Below are positions 12,001 through 23,600 of a DNA stretch of 64,000 nucleotides, in pieces. Both the position numbers and the translations under genes were made by a program. Each line of letters starts with the position of its first letter. The first letter of the stretch is position 1. The notes below the pieces were generated by a model. That model saw nothing but the letters and a program-made list of their open reading frames with translations. It was not told where the DNA came from and searched no databases. Source of the DNA: Toxoplasma gondii ME49 (lineage: Eukaryota; Apicomplexa; Conoidasida; Eucoccidiorida; Sarcocystidae); assembly GCF_000006565.2 (NCBI RefSeq), contig NC_031470.1:2048954-2112953 (forward strand), written 5' to 3'.

Positions 12001-14627
12001 TCGGTTGCCGTCAAAGGACTCGTGCCTTCTCGTTCCGGCTGTGTGCGTGTTCAGGCGATGCGCGACGAACTCATGGGTGGCGCAATCCACCTGGCCCAAG
12101 AGGGAACGTACACGATTGTGGGGCGTCGAACGGAGGTACCGTACGCCTACTATCTCCACGAACAGCGAACGATTTTCGAGAAAAAGAAAGCTGCCAAGAA
12201 AGCCGCTGACGCGGCTGCAGGCGCGGGAAGTTCCTCGTCGTCTTCGTCGTCCTCGGCACCGTGGCCAAATGCGCCAACAGCATCTGGAAGCGGCGTCTCG
12301 TCTCCTCTGCCGCCGACTCCCGGACAGCCTGAGCCGGGGGCGATCTTTGGGGCTTCGTCGCCAAGCAGCGACAGCCTCGTACCCTCGCCCCCCCTGCCAG
12401 GCCCGCCGTCGCCGTACAACGTGGGGGCCCACGGCGGACCGACTTTCGGTGCTTCGGCGGTGCCGCCGCTTATAGCCCCGCAGGCGGGCCCTGGGGCTGC
12501 GGGCGCGTTGGGCGCCAGTCCGGGGTCCTTTTCGGGCCCGGGTGGCTTGGGCGCGCACGGTCTGGGGGCCACTGGAGCAAAGGGCGGAGCCGGTGCACCG
12601 CCGCTTCTTGGGGGTGCCCCGCCCGCTTTTCACCCCGTCTCCGGGCACCACAGCCTCCCGCGCTTCGGGCCCGTAAGCGGCCCTAGTGGAGGCGGTGGGG
12701 GCAAGGGGCTAGTTGGCCCCCGAGGCGGGAGTGCGGGGGGGCCTGGACTCATGAACGTCGGCGCCGAGGCCGCAGAGACTCCCCCGCCGGAGCCCTGCGA
12801 GCCCCCGGAGCTGAAGAAGGATGTCGAGCTTCTTTGTTTCGAATTCGTCAGGGAGGACAAGCCTTTTGCGTAAGTGAAGGAAGCGGCTTGGACCTAAGAG
12901 GGAAATGGGTGAGAGAAGACGGCAAACAGAATGAGAGCAGGGACGTCTGGCGACTGCTGGTGGTCGACCTGAGGGTTTCAAGGGGCGTTTCGAAATCAAA
13001 TGACAGACATGAGATAGGTAAAGGATTTGGGGCAGAGGAAGAAGAAAGGGCGCGGCTGCCGTTGAGAATCGATGCTCGTTTTTCAAACAGATTGGAAAAA
13101 TAATGGTACGATTAAGAGAAAATACAGTCTCGGCGGTGGAGGACGGCCTCTCGAGAGGCGCTGCGTCGAAGGCGTGTGAAAAATCTCTGAGAAGGCAGGG
13201 GTTCATCTGTCACATGGTTGCATGTACGTTTCCGTTTTAGGGATTTCTGGCAAGAGTGGAAGGCCCTGAAGATGCCCAGCTCGACGGCACGAGAACAGTT
13301 TCACGCGTTGTGCGCCAAGGCAGCCGATGATTCTCACCCTGAACGATCGGCGCGTTACGCGGAGCTCTTTGGTCTCATCATGTGCGAGCAAGTTCGGTTA
13401 TCGGCCACACTGCGTCAGTTTGTCGACGTGTAAGTTGATAAAAATGGATCGTCTGTCCTCTTTCGTGCAATTACAGAAGGCTTTCGATTTTTGATCCGTT
13501 CTATTGCCAACGATACTTTTGAGCCCCAGCCGTTTTAGGGCTCTCCTGTGTTCCGGATGACCGATGCGTTCGACTGCCTTTTCGTTTCCTCGGTCACGTT
13601 TCGTACCGTTGCTTTTTCTCATTTTGGGATGACAGTGTTCTCGTGCCACGGCCGCATGTTGTCGTGCTCCATCGCCGCTGTTGCGCCGGTATTTCGTTGC
13701 GTTCTTTGTCAACCTCCCTGTTTGCATCTCTCCTTTTCGTGTGTCGTCCGCTGCGCTAGAGTGATCTGAACCGTCTGTGTCTCCGTCTTGTCTGGTTTGC
13801 GTGTGTGTGTGTGTCGAGTTGTCTGCTCGGTCCGCGTGCTCGCGGTTTCGTAGCCTCAGGCGTCGCCCTCTTCGCGAAACGTGATTGTCTGCCTCTTGCT
13901 TGTTTTTTCTCAGCATCAACCTGAACTTCTTGCCCCAGCTCGAAGACATGGCGCTTGACAACCCTCGAGTGGTAACGCTCTTCGCAGTGACCATTGGAAC
14001 GATGGTTGCGAGCCCAAACTTCACCAAACGCCAAGAAGCATGCATGCCTTTCCTGCAGGTTCCCGCATCCGAGGATGTTGCCTGGGATGTAAGTCAGAAA
14101 GAAGGTTCTCTCTTTTCATACGTAAACATGTTCATAGTTCGTGTGTGCATTTACGTGTCATCTTCTGCTCTCAAGGCTCAATTGTTCGACCTGATGTACA
14201 TTGGTGCCCGATCTGTAGGTGTGCTCCAAGACCGCATCGGCCTAAGCACGTATACTATATATATATATATATATATATAAATATATCTATATGTGTACCT
14301 ATACATATATATGCATATACATATATGTATGCATATGCATACGCATTTCCTCTAACCACGTACGCGTGTACGGACGTGGTGACAGACATTGTGTCGTTGT
14401 GTGTGGCGCTATGTAGGGATGCCAGTTTGGACGCGTTTTTAGTTTGTGTGTTGATTGTACCTCTTCAGTTCCTTCATGCAACATACGAGGAGGTGAAGAA
14501 GCGGGTGGGCGAAGAGAGCGACTTGAAGCTGGCGTTCATGAAGAGCCTGATCGAAACTTCGTTGCGTAGACAGTTCCCCGACCAGCCGGACTTTGTGGCA
14601 GAGAAGCTTGCGGCGCTGGAGGCGTGA
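1..14627 (+). CDS. Giant eIF4G-like translation initiation factor with MIF4G domain (5' end outside window)
   Basis: Scaffold of cap-dependent translation, expected to hold eIF4E, eIF4A and eIF3 in the cytoplasm. Proposed exons: <1-7824, 8065-8244, 9026-9378, 10253-10362, 10798-10956, 11269-11468, 12055-12869, 13241-13429, 13914-14088, 14469-14627. All junctions are GT..AG, and from the ATG at 7 the exons sum to 10158 nt, in frame (3385 aa). The frame is open to the window edge, so the true start may lie upstream. Exon 1 is a 2606-residue Gly/Pro/Ser-rich, later Glu-rich, disordered region with an eIF4E-binding motif YDKKQLV at residues 2450-2456. MIF4G spans about 2685-2940, with family landmarks such as LNKMSIEKF, GNMRFIGELYLRKC and IQDVLDLRTRNW. 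Exon 7 adds a Ser/Gly/Pro linker. Exons 8-10 encode a helical C-terminus. The usual eIF4G is about half this length. Family assignment is firm; individual splice sites are inferred. Confidence 0.9.
620..700 (+). other. Conserved IRDP-type segment of eIF4G
   Basis: Inside 2.6 kb-scale low-complexity coding sequence is an isolated ordered stretch around residues 207-227, RRNVLDIRDPKTGKL. It resembles the RKxIxIRDPNxGGKDI segment found upstream of the eIF4E site in animal eIF4G. It supports the assignment and suggests that the N-terminal extension is part of the same protein. The match rests on a short motif recalled from family knowledge, so confidence is moderate. Confidence 0.5.
7354..7374 (+). 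other. eIF4E-binding motif YxxxxL-phi in the eIF4G-like protein
   Basis: The codons read Y-D-K-K-Q-L-V followed by G-L-F. This fits the canonical YxxxxL-phi consensus and resembles the human eIF4G1 motif of the YDREFLL type. It lies about 230 residues before the MIF4G domain, in the expected order (4E-binding site, then MIF4G). It sits at the edge of a long disordered region, and the following LFLALNG suggests a short helix. That it binds eIF4E is an inference from the motif and its position. Confidence 0.8.
7976..7990 (+). repeat. (GT)n microsatellite in intron 1 of the eIF4G-like gene
   Basis: A short GT dinucleotide run about 75 bp before the acceptor of exon 2. A second GT run lies near 13798-13814, in the intron before exon 9. 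Confidence 0.8.
8245..9025 (+). other. Intron 2 of the eIF4G-like gene
   Basis: A 781 bp intron, donor GTACAG and acceptor TTTGTCGCAG. It is T/C-rich with runs of TCTCTCTCTGTC and TGTGTGTC, and a G8 run at about 8870. I see no coding signal. The other larger introns of this gene (9379-10252, 10363-10797, 10957-11268, 11469-12054, 12870-13240, 13430-13913, 14089-14468) also show no independent feature beyond the microsatellites listed. Confidence 0.75.
14251..14340 (+). repeat. AT-rich (TA)n microsatellite in the last intron of the eIF4G-like gene
   Basis: About 25 bp of pure TA repeat, followed by degenerate TATA/CATATG/TGCATA units, all inside the intron between exons 9 and 10 (14089-14468). 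Likely length-variable between strains. Its palindromic TA and GCATATGC units could form cruciforms. No coding role. Confidence 0.9.
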
Positions 14628-17617
14628 GCGTGCGGCGTGTTTCTCGCTGGCGAAAGCAGGTAGAAAGAGAAGTTCTCTTTTTAAGAGGGAACAGAAACGG
14701 AGGCGAGGACGCAGAGGCGAGCCCGGGTCAAACGTAGAGGGAAGCATGCGTCTGTTTAGGTCTTCTGTTCGTTGGCGTTCCGCGACACGTGCTTGAGACA
14801 AAGGAAGGCCTCATGGCACCTGCAGGAAGTCTGTACAGCTGTTTCTGAGGGCAGAGAGCGGGACCTCCGTTTTCGGGACAGGAACGTCGTGCACTGGAGT
14901 CGCGACCTCTCAGCTGATCTTGTCGGACACAAAAAACAAGGAACTACGTCTTTGCGGAGTCGGTGAGAGAGAGCAGACTGCAGAGAGTGCCACTTCAGGG
15001 CTGTGGGAGTCTCTGCGCGTGAAAATCTTGTCCGAAATGTCTGCTTTGTTTTCGAAAGGTTTCACGAGGTTCCACGTCGAGTTTGGGGGCACTGTTCTGC
15101 CTGCCGAGGGAAGGAGCCGGATGCATTGAGACAGTGCATGCGTCCGACAAAGCAGGCAACTCGCCTGGCGATCCGCTGTGTCCGAACTGTCCATTCGCGT
15201 TTGCTGTCCAGTTTTCCGTTGTGTGTGCGTGTGTTTTTATCCGATACTTTTCGCGAAGTGTAGTTCAGAAAAGGAAAACGGTTACAGTGACACAAACGGG
15301 AGGCGAGAGAAAATGAAGAAAGAAGGGATCATATTCGCGGGGATAGTCGTGTTTTTCATTTTGGTAGTGCATCACGATATACAACGCGAATTCGTGGTTG
15401 CTTAAGACCTTCCTCCTTATGCGGCTGCCGGCGTTCGGTATGACACGGAATCTAGGAACCGGCCAAGCTGCTCTACTGGAGAAGTGGAACACGCGAAGAG
15501 CCTCTTTCCGATTCTGAGAAAACGGAAGGGCACCCTTCAACTCTTCCGTAGAACCTGTGAAACTAGTCAGTCTAAGGTGACGCGGCAGCCAGGGCAGTAC
15601 TGTTTCACTGCCTCATGGGGAAAAACGATCATCTAGAGGAAAATAGGAATATAAACAACGGGGACGTGTTTCAGTCAAGGGGAAAAAAATTCAAGGAAAA
15701 CCAGCCTGGGCCTCATGGGGTCTGAAGCTGCAGTCGACCGACGGACATCCTAGACTTGTAAGCCGTTCTAGCCACCTACCACTCACCATCTGAGGTGGAT
15801 GACCGTTTTGCTGAAGCTACTCTCTGGACGAAATAGATATTCCCACTTACTGAAAAGGCCCTCTGTAAACAGGTGTACACAAAACTGTCCGCCAGTAGAG
15901 GCTTTTTTCCCGGTTGATTTCGGAGAGTGGATGAAACTGGTAACAAGCTGGGCAGGCACCAGGACGCTCACATTTCAATCTTTAGGGAGTGGTACTACTA
16001 GCAGTGCTTCATTTGACTGACCACTGGGGTTTTTCCCTTTGTTATGAATGCTGGTGCGTTATAAGAAACAAGCAGGATTCTTCTTTCTATCGTGCTGTAC
16101 AAAGAACTACACAGAAACGCGCCCTGCTATGCAGCCACTGTTACAGTTTGATTCTCGGCGCAGGTTATTTCTCGTATCCTAATCTGGCTGATGAGATGGC
16201 CTCAGAAAGAAAGTCCAAAGAGCCGGAAGATGAAACGCAAGCGGAGCGGGGGAAGCGCAGAAACACAACGTGTTCGCTGTCACGAATGATTTCAAAGAAC
16301 TGAAGAAGCTGTGTGTGCAAGGACGGGGAGCGTAATAGTGTGTCTGAGGCTATGGTAGCTTACAGTCGGCGCATCGTGCAGTTGAACGGGGCATGGGGGA
16401 ACGTTTCAGTTTTTTGACGCTGAAGGGTGTAGTCATCAGTTGTCTGTTGTCTACGGTTCCTGCCTCCCGCTCTCGTGTTTTTGAGGCGTTTCCCCGTATC
16501 GTTTGTTCGACCGATCCTCGGTTTTCTCGCTCTCCCGAAGCAGCGTTCTGGAAGAACGGAGAAAAGCCTCTTTCGTCACTTTGAAAGTGTGGCGGACCCC
16601 AAACAACCTGTGACCCAGAAGAGTGTGCGACCCAACAGCACACCCCAGAACAAGCTTCTCGCGACCACAGAGGAGTTGAGACCCGCCTGACGGCATCTGC
16701 CAAGAAGTTTTTCACTTTTGTCAACAGGGAGGGAGCCCCGGAACGAGAATTTGGGAACGGTGGACCACATAAATTGCGCACTAGGTCCTTTTCTGTGGTT
16801 GACACCGTGGGCTGTGTAGGCTCTGCCTCAAAAAGTTGGACGACGTTCTTTTTGACCCGACGGCTTTCGCTTTGGCTGAAATCGTTTCGGTTTCTCCTTT
16901 TTCCCTCTGTCGCTCCTGGATGGCGGAAACCTGTCTTTGGTTACACACGCGAAAAAGTGTGGGGATGAGCATTTTCTCGGGATCCTGCAAGTCAGCACAA
17001 ACAGAAGCCAACAAGATGTCAAGATGAGGCTTCGGTGGAGTCTGACGAAGCCGTCACATCCTGTGGCTTCGCACAGAACGCATGCAGAGCCGTTGAACTG
17101 GTAGTTTGTACTACATGTGCCGTCGCCGGATTAAATCGAACTTCCTTGAAAATTGAATGTGCCGCGTTTCGTACTTTTCTTCCACACAAAGCGACGTCAA
17201 GACCGTTTGCATCATTGTTGTCCAGGGACTGTACCTTTTTTCCTCAAGTTTGCCGCAGGTCACCGGCGATGTGTTTTGGGCAGGTCATTTTGCGGGCTGT
17301 CGGACGCGGTTCTGCATCTCTGCTCCGACACTTGCGCGCGTCCCGCTTTTTTTCAGACATCTGAGAATTTACCCTCTTGTCGAACTTCCTCACTTCGTCT
17401 TCGTGGGCCGTCAGTCTTCCGTGTTTCGTTTGGCTTCCCTCCTTGCTTCCCCGCATCCCCCACCTCGTATTTTTTGCAGGTAAGTCCAAGTTTTTCGCCC
17501 GCTATGAATCCACTGTCCGTTGGCTGCTAACCATTGCGCAGACTTCGTTTCCGCGCGACTGACCTGCGAATTCAACTCGGTTTTTCAGCGTCGTGTCTTG
17601 TCACTCTTTTCTTCGGA
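14628..17617. other. Intergenic region and 5' leader of the TGS1 gene
   Basis: Three kilobases between two same-strand genes. Open frames here are short and lack recognisable domains. The region should hold the 3' UTR of the eIF4G-like gene and the promoter of TGS1. Around 15120-15145 a TGAGAC element lies beside TGCATGC, words reported as enriched in Toxoplasma promoters; this is weak evidence. From about 17400 on, the sequence is pyrimidine-rich with splice acceptors, which suggests a spliced 5' UTR. Confidence 0.6.
17461..17490 (+). promoter_or_regulatory. Recursive-splice-like site (acceptor fused to donor) in the TGS1 5' leader
   Basis: A long pyrimidine tract ends in TTTTTTGCAG, followed at once by GTAAGTCC, so a strong 3' splice site abuts a consensus 5' splice site with no exon between (junction 17479/17480). 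This is the form of a recursive (zero-length exon) splice site. Candidate downstream acceptors are the CAG ending at 17541 and TTTTTCAG ending at 17588, the latter 29 bp before the ATG. An alternative reading is an ordinary exon ending at GTAAGT whose 5' start lies upstream. Confidence 0.45.
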
Positions 17618-20600
17618 ATGGCGCTCACCGCGCCCTCAAGTTCCCGTCCCGGCCGCCCGGGTCCGCCGCCGCTTTGCCCTCCCTCTCTGGCGGCGTCCAG
17701 CGTCCTCACCCCGGTGTCGGAAGATTCCCTCTCTCCAGAGAGTGCCTCGTCTGTCTACTCGCTCTGCGCCTTCGTGGATAACACCTGTGCTGCAGCCACA
17801 CAGTCGGCGGGAAGTCGAAGCGAGGAAGTCGGTGGTGAACCCATGGCTGAACAGACCTTTTTTCCCGCGTACCCTGTGTCTGAACCGTCCGCTTTCGATC
17901 TGTCCGCCGCCTGCCGCTGCGGTGCTACGCACTCTGCACCGGTCCAGTTGCCCGACGCATCGCCTCTCTCGTCTCCGGTCAGTCTCGGCCACTCGTTTTC
18001 CTCTAACTCATCGTACCGTCGGTCTCCCCGGCCTCCAAATTCCCCACACACGCCTGCGAGCGGCCTTGCTGCCGCACTCTCCGCTGCTCAGCCGCCGGCA
18101 CTTTTCCTCCCGGATTCTGCGCGAAACGCGAAGCGGAAAACGCGCCTCGACGGCGTGTATGTACACCCGGACTCGACTCGCCCGTCCAACACCCCCCTCG
18201 CGTCCGGGTGTTCCGCAGGCGTTCCGGGGCTCCCTGCCGCCTCGCTTTTTCTTTGCTACACATTGCCGGAAGAACTGGAGCAACTCTTGCTGGATCCGAC
18301 TGCGGTTCCTCCGCAACGAAAGCCGGCGACGCCGCGAGAGTCCCGACCGAATGGCACTGCCGAGGCCGGCAAGCAGACGACGGAGACCGCTTGTGACAGC
18401 CTGTCTCCCGTCGCCCCACACCCTCCAGACACTCCTTCAGAGGCTGTTTGCGAGACCACATGCGAAGCAGCTGCCTGTGCCATGCTCGCTGGGGCGGCGC
18501 CAGACAGCGGGAGCGAATCTCCGAACGACTTGGACCCAGAGAGAAACAATAAGGACGTTCTTCTGGCCGCGGAAGGGAGCTTTAGACGGAGCGAAACGCC
18601 TGACGTTGAGCGACCCCCTCCCGGGGGGCCTGCTGCTCGACAGCAGCGGGTTAGCACCGTCCCCCCCCCCAAATCCAAGTGTCCGGTGGCTGCCTCTGCG
18701 GGAGCTCAGGACACAGAGCTGCATGCTTTTAACTTAATCACGTCTTCCTGCGCAAGACAGAAGATCCATTCTGCGTCTGTCTTTGACTGCTGTTGCTCAG
18801 GCTACTCGCTTGGAGCAGAAGCAAAAGACTCTGACGTCTCTTCTGTGGCGCAGGTGCGGCCGAGGGCCGATTTCCTCTCCGCCACTGCCACAGACGACCA
18901 AGGCACCAGAAGCGTCGTTTTAGACGCCGCCGACGAGACGAAGGCTCTGGACTCCTCTGAGAGAGAGCGACTCCAGTGCAACTCGATTATTCTGCTTTCG
19001 CGGTGGACCCGGTACGCAGAGGTGGCCTCAAGCTTTACCCCCGCGTCGGGGGTCTCCTCACGGGCCTCGCCGGTGTCCCAGGGCGCGCCGAGTGCGTCCT
19101 CGGCGCGGTCTCCGACTCGAGCCGCTGGCAAGCGCCGCTCGAAGGAAAGGGAAAGAAATTCGACGTCACCGGGACTCGCTTCTCACGCGGAGGAAGAGAG
19201 AGTCGCAAACAATTTTGCCCTCGAGCTGCCTCTCAGTCCACAGGTGCCACAGGCCCCCGAGCCTTCCTCGCACCCCCTCGGAGTCCTCATGAAGCACTTG
19301 GACCAGCTGTGCCCGGCGGAGTTTCTTCTTCTCGCCAAATACGTCAAAGACAGGCTGCCGTTCGCCGTACAAGCGGTCCTCCACGACCAAGCAAGCGAAG
19401 ACCCCTCGGACCACAACTGGAACGTGAACGCGTTCTTCGATCTCCCGGCTTTGGAGAGGGACTTGAGTGAAGCGCCGCTTCAGCCGGGGGTCTCCGCTCA
19501 AATCCAGGGAGACGCCCCAGAGAGGCGTAGCACTGCGACCCCCGCCGCGAAGGAGGCCGCAGTCAAGAAGCAAGCAGGTTCTTTTTTCAGGGAGGCGCAT
19601 CCCTCGCTAGCACGACGCTTCCCGGTGTCGCGTAGCGACTTGGAAAAGGCCGAGCGGTTCGGCAGCGACGTCAAGGTCGAGCGCGGAGTGGGCTGGCTGC
19701 CCACGCCCCGAATCCGGAGCGCGTCGCAAGTCTCGGAAGATCGTGAAGAGCAGGGCGAAATGGGAGAATCTGGGGGAGTGCGGGGATGTCGAGGCGCGCA
19801 GAGCCGTCTGGAGTTCAATTCTGCAGGACGTCACGGCGTGGTGGCTCCCGACTTGCCGGACGCAGGCGCCGACGCACTCTCGGGAGCGATGGAGGAATTG
19901 CAACAGCAACTCTGCGACCTCCAGATTCGGACGGGCGCGACGCCGGCGTGTGTGGCTGTGCCCGCGGCTCCGCCCCGCCGCTCTAGGGGGCTGAATCCGC
20001 ATGCGCCTCCGTTCCGGAGCATGAGAGCCGCGCACCTGTCTCCGGGTTTCGTCCCGCTCCCGCTAACCGCCTCGCCTGTGATGGGCGCGAGCGGCTCCGC
20101 GGCCCTGATTCTGCCTCGCTGCCCCGCGTCGGTCTCAGACGCGCATGCAGAGTCAGTCTCGCTGCGGCTCTTCCCAGGCGCGGCAGACTCGGCCCGCGGC
20201 GGGTGCTCGAAGGAGCAGCTAGGCTCGGGGGCTGTTGACTGCGCGCGGGTGTGGAAGAGCGAAAACAGTGGAGGTAGGCGGGACGAGGCGTGGGGAGCAA
20301 CATTCGCGGAACCTAGGGACATAGAAACTGACGAACTGGAGCTGATGCGGGCCCTTGGACTCCCCACTCAGTTCGCGTCTTCGCGGAAGACCACGCGCCA
20401 ACGCAAGCCACACAGAGAGGCCAAAACCGCCTGTGAAGCCTCGCCGCCGGCGCCGCTTTCTCTTCACGGCTCCGACCCGACGGCCTCATGGGGCGGGCTG
20501 GAGCCGCCAGAGACGCAGGCGACGGCTACCGGGGTAAATGCGGAATTCGATGGCGCTTTCGAGAGAGACCAGGCTGGCATGAGACCCACTCGAGCTGGAG

Positions 20601-23600
20601 ACGAGCGGAGGAGGAAGTGCGGGTGCGGGACTCTGGCGGAAGCATGCAGACAGTTTCGACAAGACTCCGCAGTGCAAAGCAAGTCCAACTGGTGTGGCAG
20701 GCGCGAGGCGCCCCTGAGGGGGACGCCTGCGGTTTCCTCCGACTTGGCTCTCCCGCCCGGCTACGACAGCGTCGGCAACACCACAGACTCTTCGTACTAC
20801 AGACTGCGCTACACGCTTTTCCACAAGTACGACGAAGGAATGCTGCTGGACGAGAACGCCTGGTTCGAGACGACCGTCGAGTGCATTGCAGCGTACCTCG
20901 CGTCCGTGCTCCGTGAGGTGTCTGTACACGCCAGAATGCAGAGTCCGCCAGTCTCAGGTCTTTCGACTTGGAGAACGCCGAGGCCCAACGCACGGGTAGC
21001 TCTTGACTCAGAGGATCTGCTGTCTGCGAAGAGTGAACGAGCGCCTTGCGGCCAAGCCAGCAAGGCCAGCAGTTCAGAAAGTTGTGTCCGCAGATCCGGG
21101 AGTGAACTTGGAAACAACGCGTCTGGTGAGCGCGCTGTTCTGAGGCCGGCGATCACGGAAGGGCGCTCGGATGCTGTGCCAGCGGAGGAGGGCAGAGAGT
21201 CAACCACGCTTCTGGGGGACTCTCTGGGCGAAGCCGATGGGAATAGCGGCTGTCAAAGAACAGTTAAAAGACGAGCTGAAGAAACAATCGGGTCCGACGA
21301 CGAGCCGCCACCTCTTCCTTTAGTGGCAATGGATGGCTGCTGCGGAGCGGGCGGAAATGTGATTCAGTTCGCGCGGTTTTTTGATGCATGCGTCGGCGTG
21401 GACTGCGACCTCGTGAAAGTGGCCATCTGCAAGCACAACGCCTCGCTGTACGGGGTCCGCGACCAGGTGTACGTACACCACAACACGTTGGCTGGCTGGC
21501 TGCGGGAGCGGCAGGCAGCGCGGCGCGAGCTTGAGCGAACGCGGCATCTGTCGACAGACGACTCGAGCGACGAGCAGACAGATTTCAACGAAGGCGTAGA
21601 CAGTCTCCGTTGCTTCTGCTGCAGAGAGTTCTCCCGCGTAAAGTGCCCATTCTGCGTGGGCCAAGCAGAAGCGGCGGCGTCCGGGTCGTGTGCGTTTTTC
21701 TGCGAGAAAGAGCGCCGCAACGAGAGGCTCTTTCGAGAGGCATTGGAGGCTGTTAACGCTTCCCTCATCTCTGGGGAGCTGGCGCCGTCGCGTCCCCTTT
21801 CCCAACGAGGCTCGCTCCTCACAGACATCGCGTGGTGCTTCATGTCCCCGCCGTGGAGCGGGCCGAGCTACTCAGGCCGACGGTCCTTCCGTTCGCAGCT
21901 CTTCTCCGTGGCGGGTGGTCAAGATGGAGGCGGTGGAGTCGGTTCTGCGCACATTCCCTCGCTCGTCAAAGCAGCGGCACGGTGAGTGTGAAACATGTTC
22001 GACTGAAGACATGGGACGCGCGCTGTCGCGACGTCGGCCTCAGCGACTAAGCATCACCGTCTGTGACCACGAGGTCGAGAAAGGACGCTCCTCTCTCCTG
22101 CGCGACACACCGCCATGGGTTTGCTCGGATCATGTGGTTGTGACGCACGGCCGCTGAAGACGACGCTGTCTTCCGCGGGGGGTTATCGGGTGTCACTACA
22201 GCGCCCACGCACAACGCTCGGTGGTGCTGTGTTCAAAGCCGGCCCCCGTTGAAGTTCGGATCCACATTCGTCGTCTGCGCCGTCTCATCTCGGGGTTATC
22301 GGCGCTTTTCGGCTGTTTCTGTGCCTCTCTGCGGTTCGCAGGATCGCCCCCAACGTTTGCCTCTTCCTGCCGCGGTCGACGAACGTTCACGAACTGGCGG
22401 CCTTGGCTGTCGCCCTTCGCTTCCCCCTCCTCGAAGTTGAGGTCCTGTACTCTCACTTCATTGACAGAACTTCTGGCGACCAGTCCCGGTCTCTTTTCCC
22501 GAAGGTCGGTTCTCACTTGCCCCGCTGAACAGAGAGCACCTTGTGCGGCGCCACTTTTTTTTAGAAAACCGGTGGTCGGCAGTGTGGATGTCGCCAGCGT
22601 GTCAGGCTCTGTTCAGCCCCCACTCTGTTTTCACACAAAACCCAATTTTCGGACTTTTTGTCGCTCTGACTCGCGCGGCGGCTTCCCGACGGCGCGGCAC
22701 CGAAAGTTCTAGATGTGTACTGGAAGATTCAACACTTGTATAAAACTGAGCAAGAGCCATGGTATTCACTTTGGTAGTCTTATTTCCTTTCTTCCCTTAC
22801 AGAAGGGCGTGTTCCCTGCGTCTTCCTCGCAGCTCCGTCTGTAGGGCGATGCCTGGGGAATATCCCTGAGTGCACGAAGCCAGAAGAGGATCCTTTGCAC
22901 ACCAGGAATCTCGCGTCCACAGCCTCGGTTTCGAGTTGGGAATTATTGACGAATCACCTCTCGGGGATTCAAAGCTCTCGAGTCTCTTTGTCGTGTGTCT
23001 GCGCGTCCCCCCTTATGCGTGTCGTGATTGTCGAGATCGCTCTTGACTGCTTTTGCAGGCAGTGATTGCCTATTTAGTGCGCGACGTGGCGTCTTGGATC
23101 GCTGTCCGTGGCTTGCCGGAGGCGCTGCCCGGACGTTTGGGTGGCCTGACGCCTGCCAGCCCCGCGCAGGGCCTTCTGTCCGTCGACTGTCAGTCTACGA
23201 CCTGCGCTTGTAGCTCGGTCGCGCGCCCGCGGAGCTGCACTAACGGTCTGTGCCGGGACGTCTGCGGCCCTCCGGTGGAGACTCGCGAGTTCCGGCCCAA
23301 CGCGCCGGGCGCTGCTCCGCTGCCGGCGTTCGCCTGGTTCTCGCTGGATCCGCACCTCCGGGCGGTGCGAGAAGCGGAAGGCGATAGTCTCTGCCGAGGC
23401 GGAGACAGCCCTAGCAGCCGTGGGGGCGATGCCGAAAAGAAGAAGTCGGAAAGAGTCAAAGAGACAGCCGGAGCAGCCTCCCTGAGACAGACCCTCGTAT
23501 CCGCGCGAGCGCCAGGCTCCGCTGCGTCGGGCGGGAAGGAGGGTGAAGTGGAAAGCCCCGTTGGCAACGACTCTGTTGGCCTGTTTTGGGCAGCCACCCT

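Noticed and set aside
17520..18737. 405-codon plus-strand frame overlapping the TGS1 start
   Set aside because: Arg/Pro/Ser-rich out-of-frame reading of the same GC-rich exon; no conserved segment.
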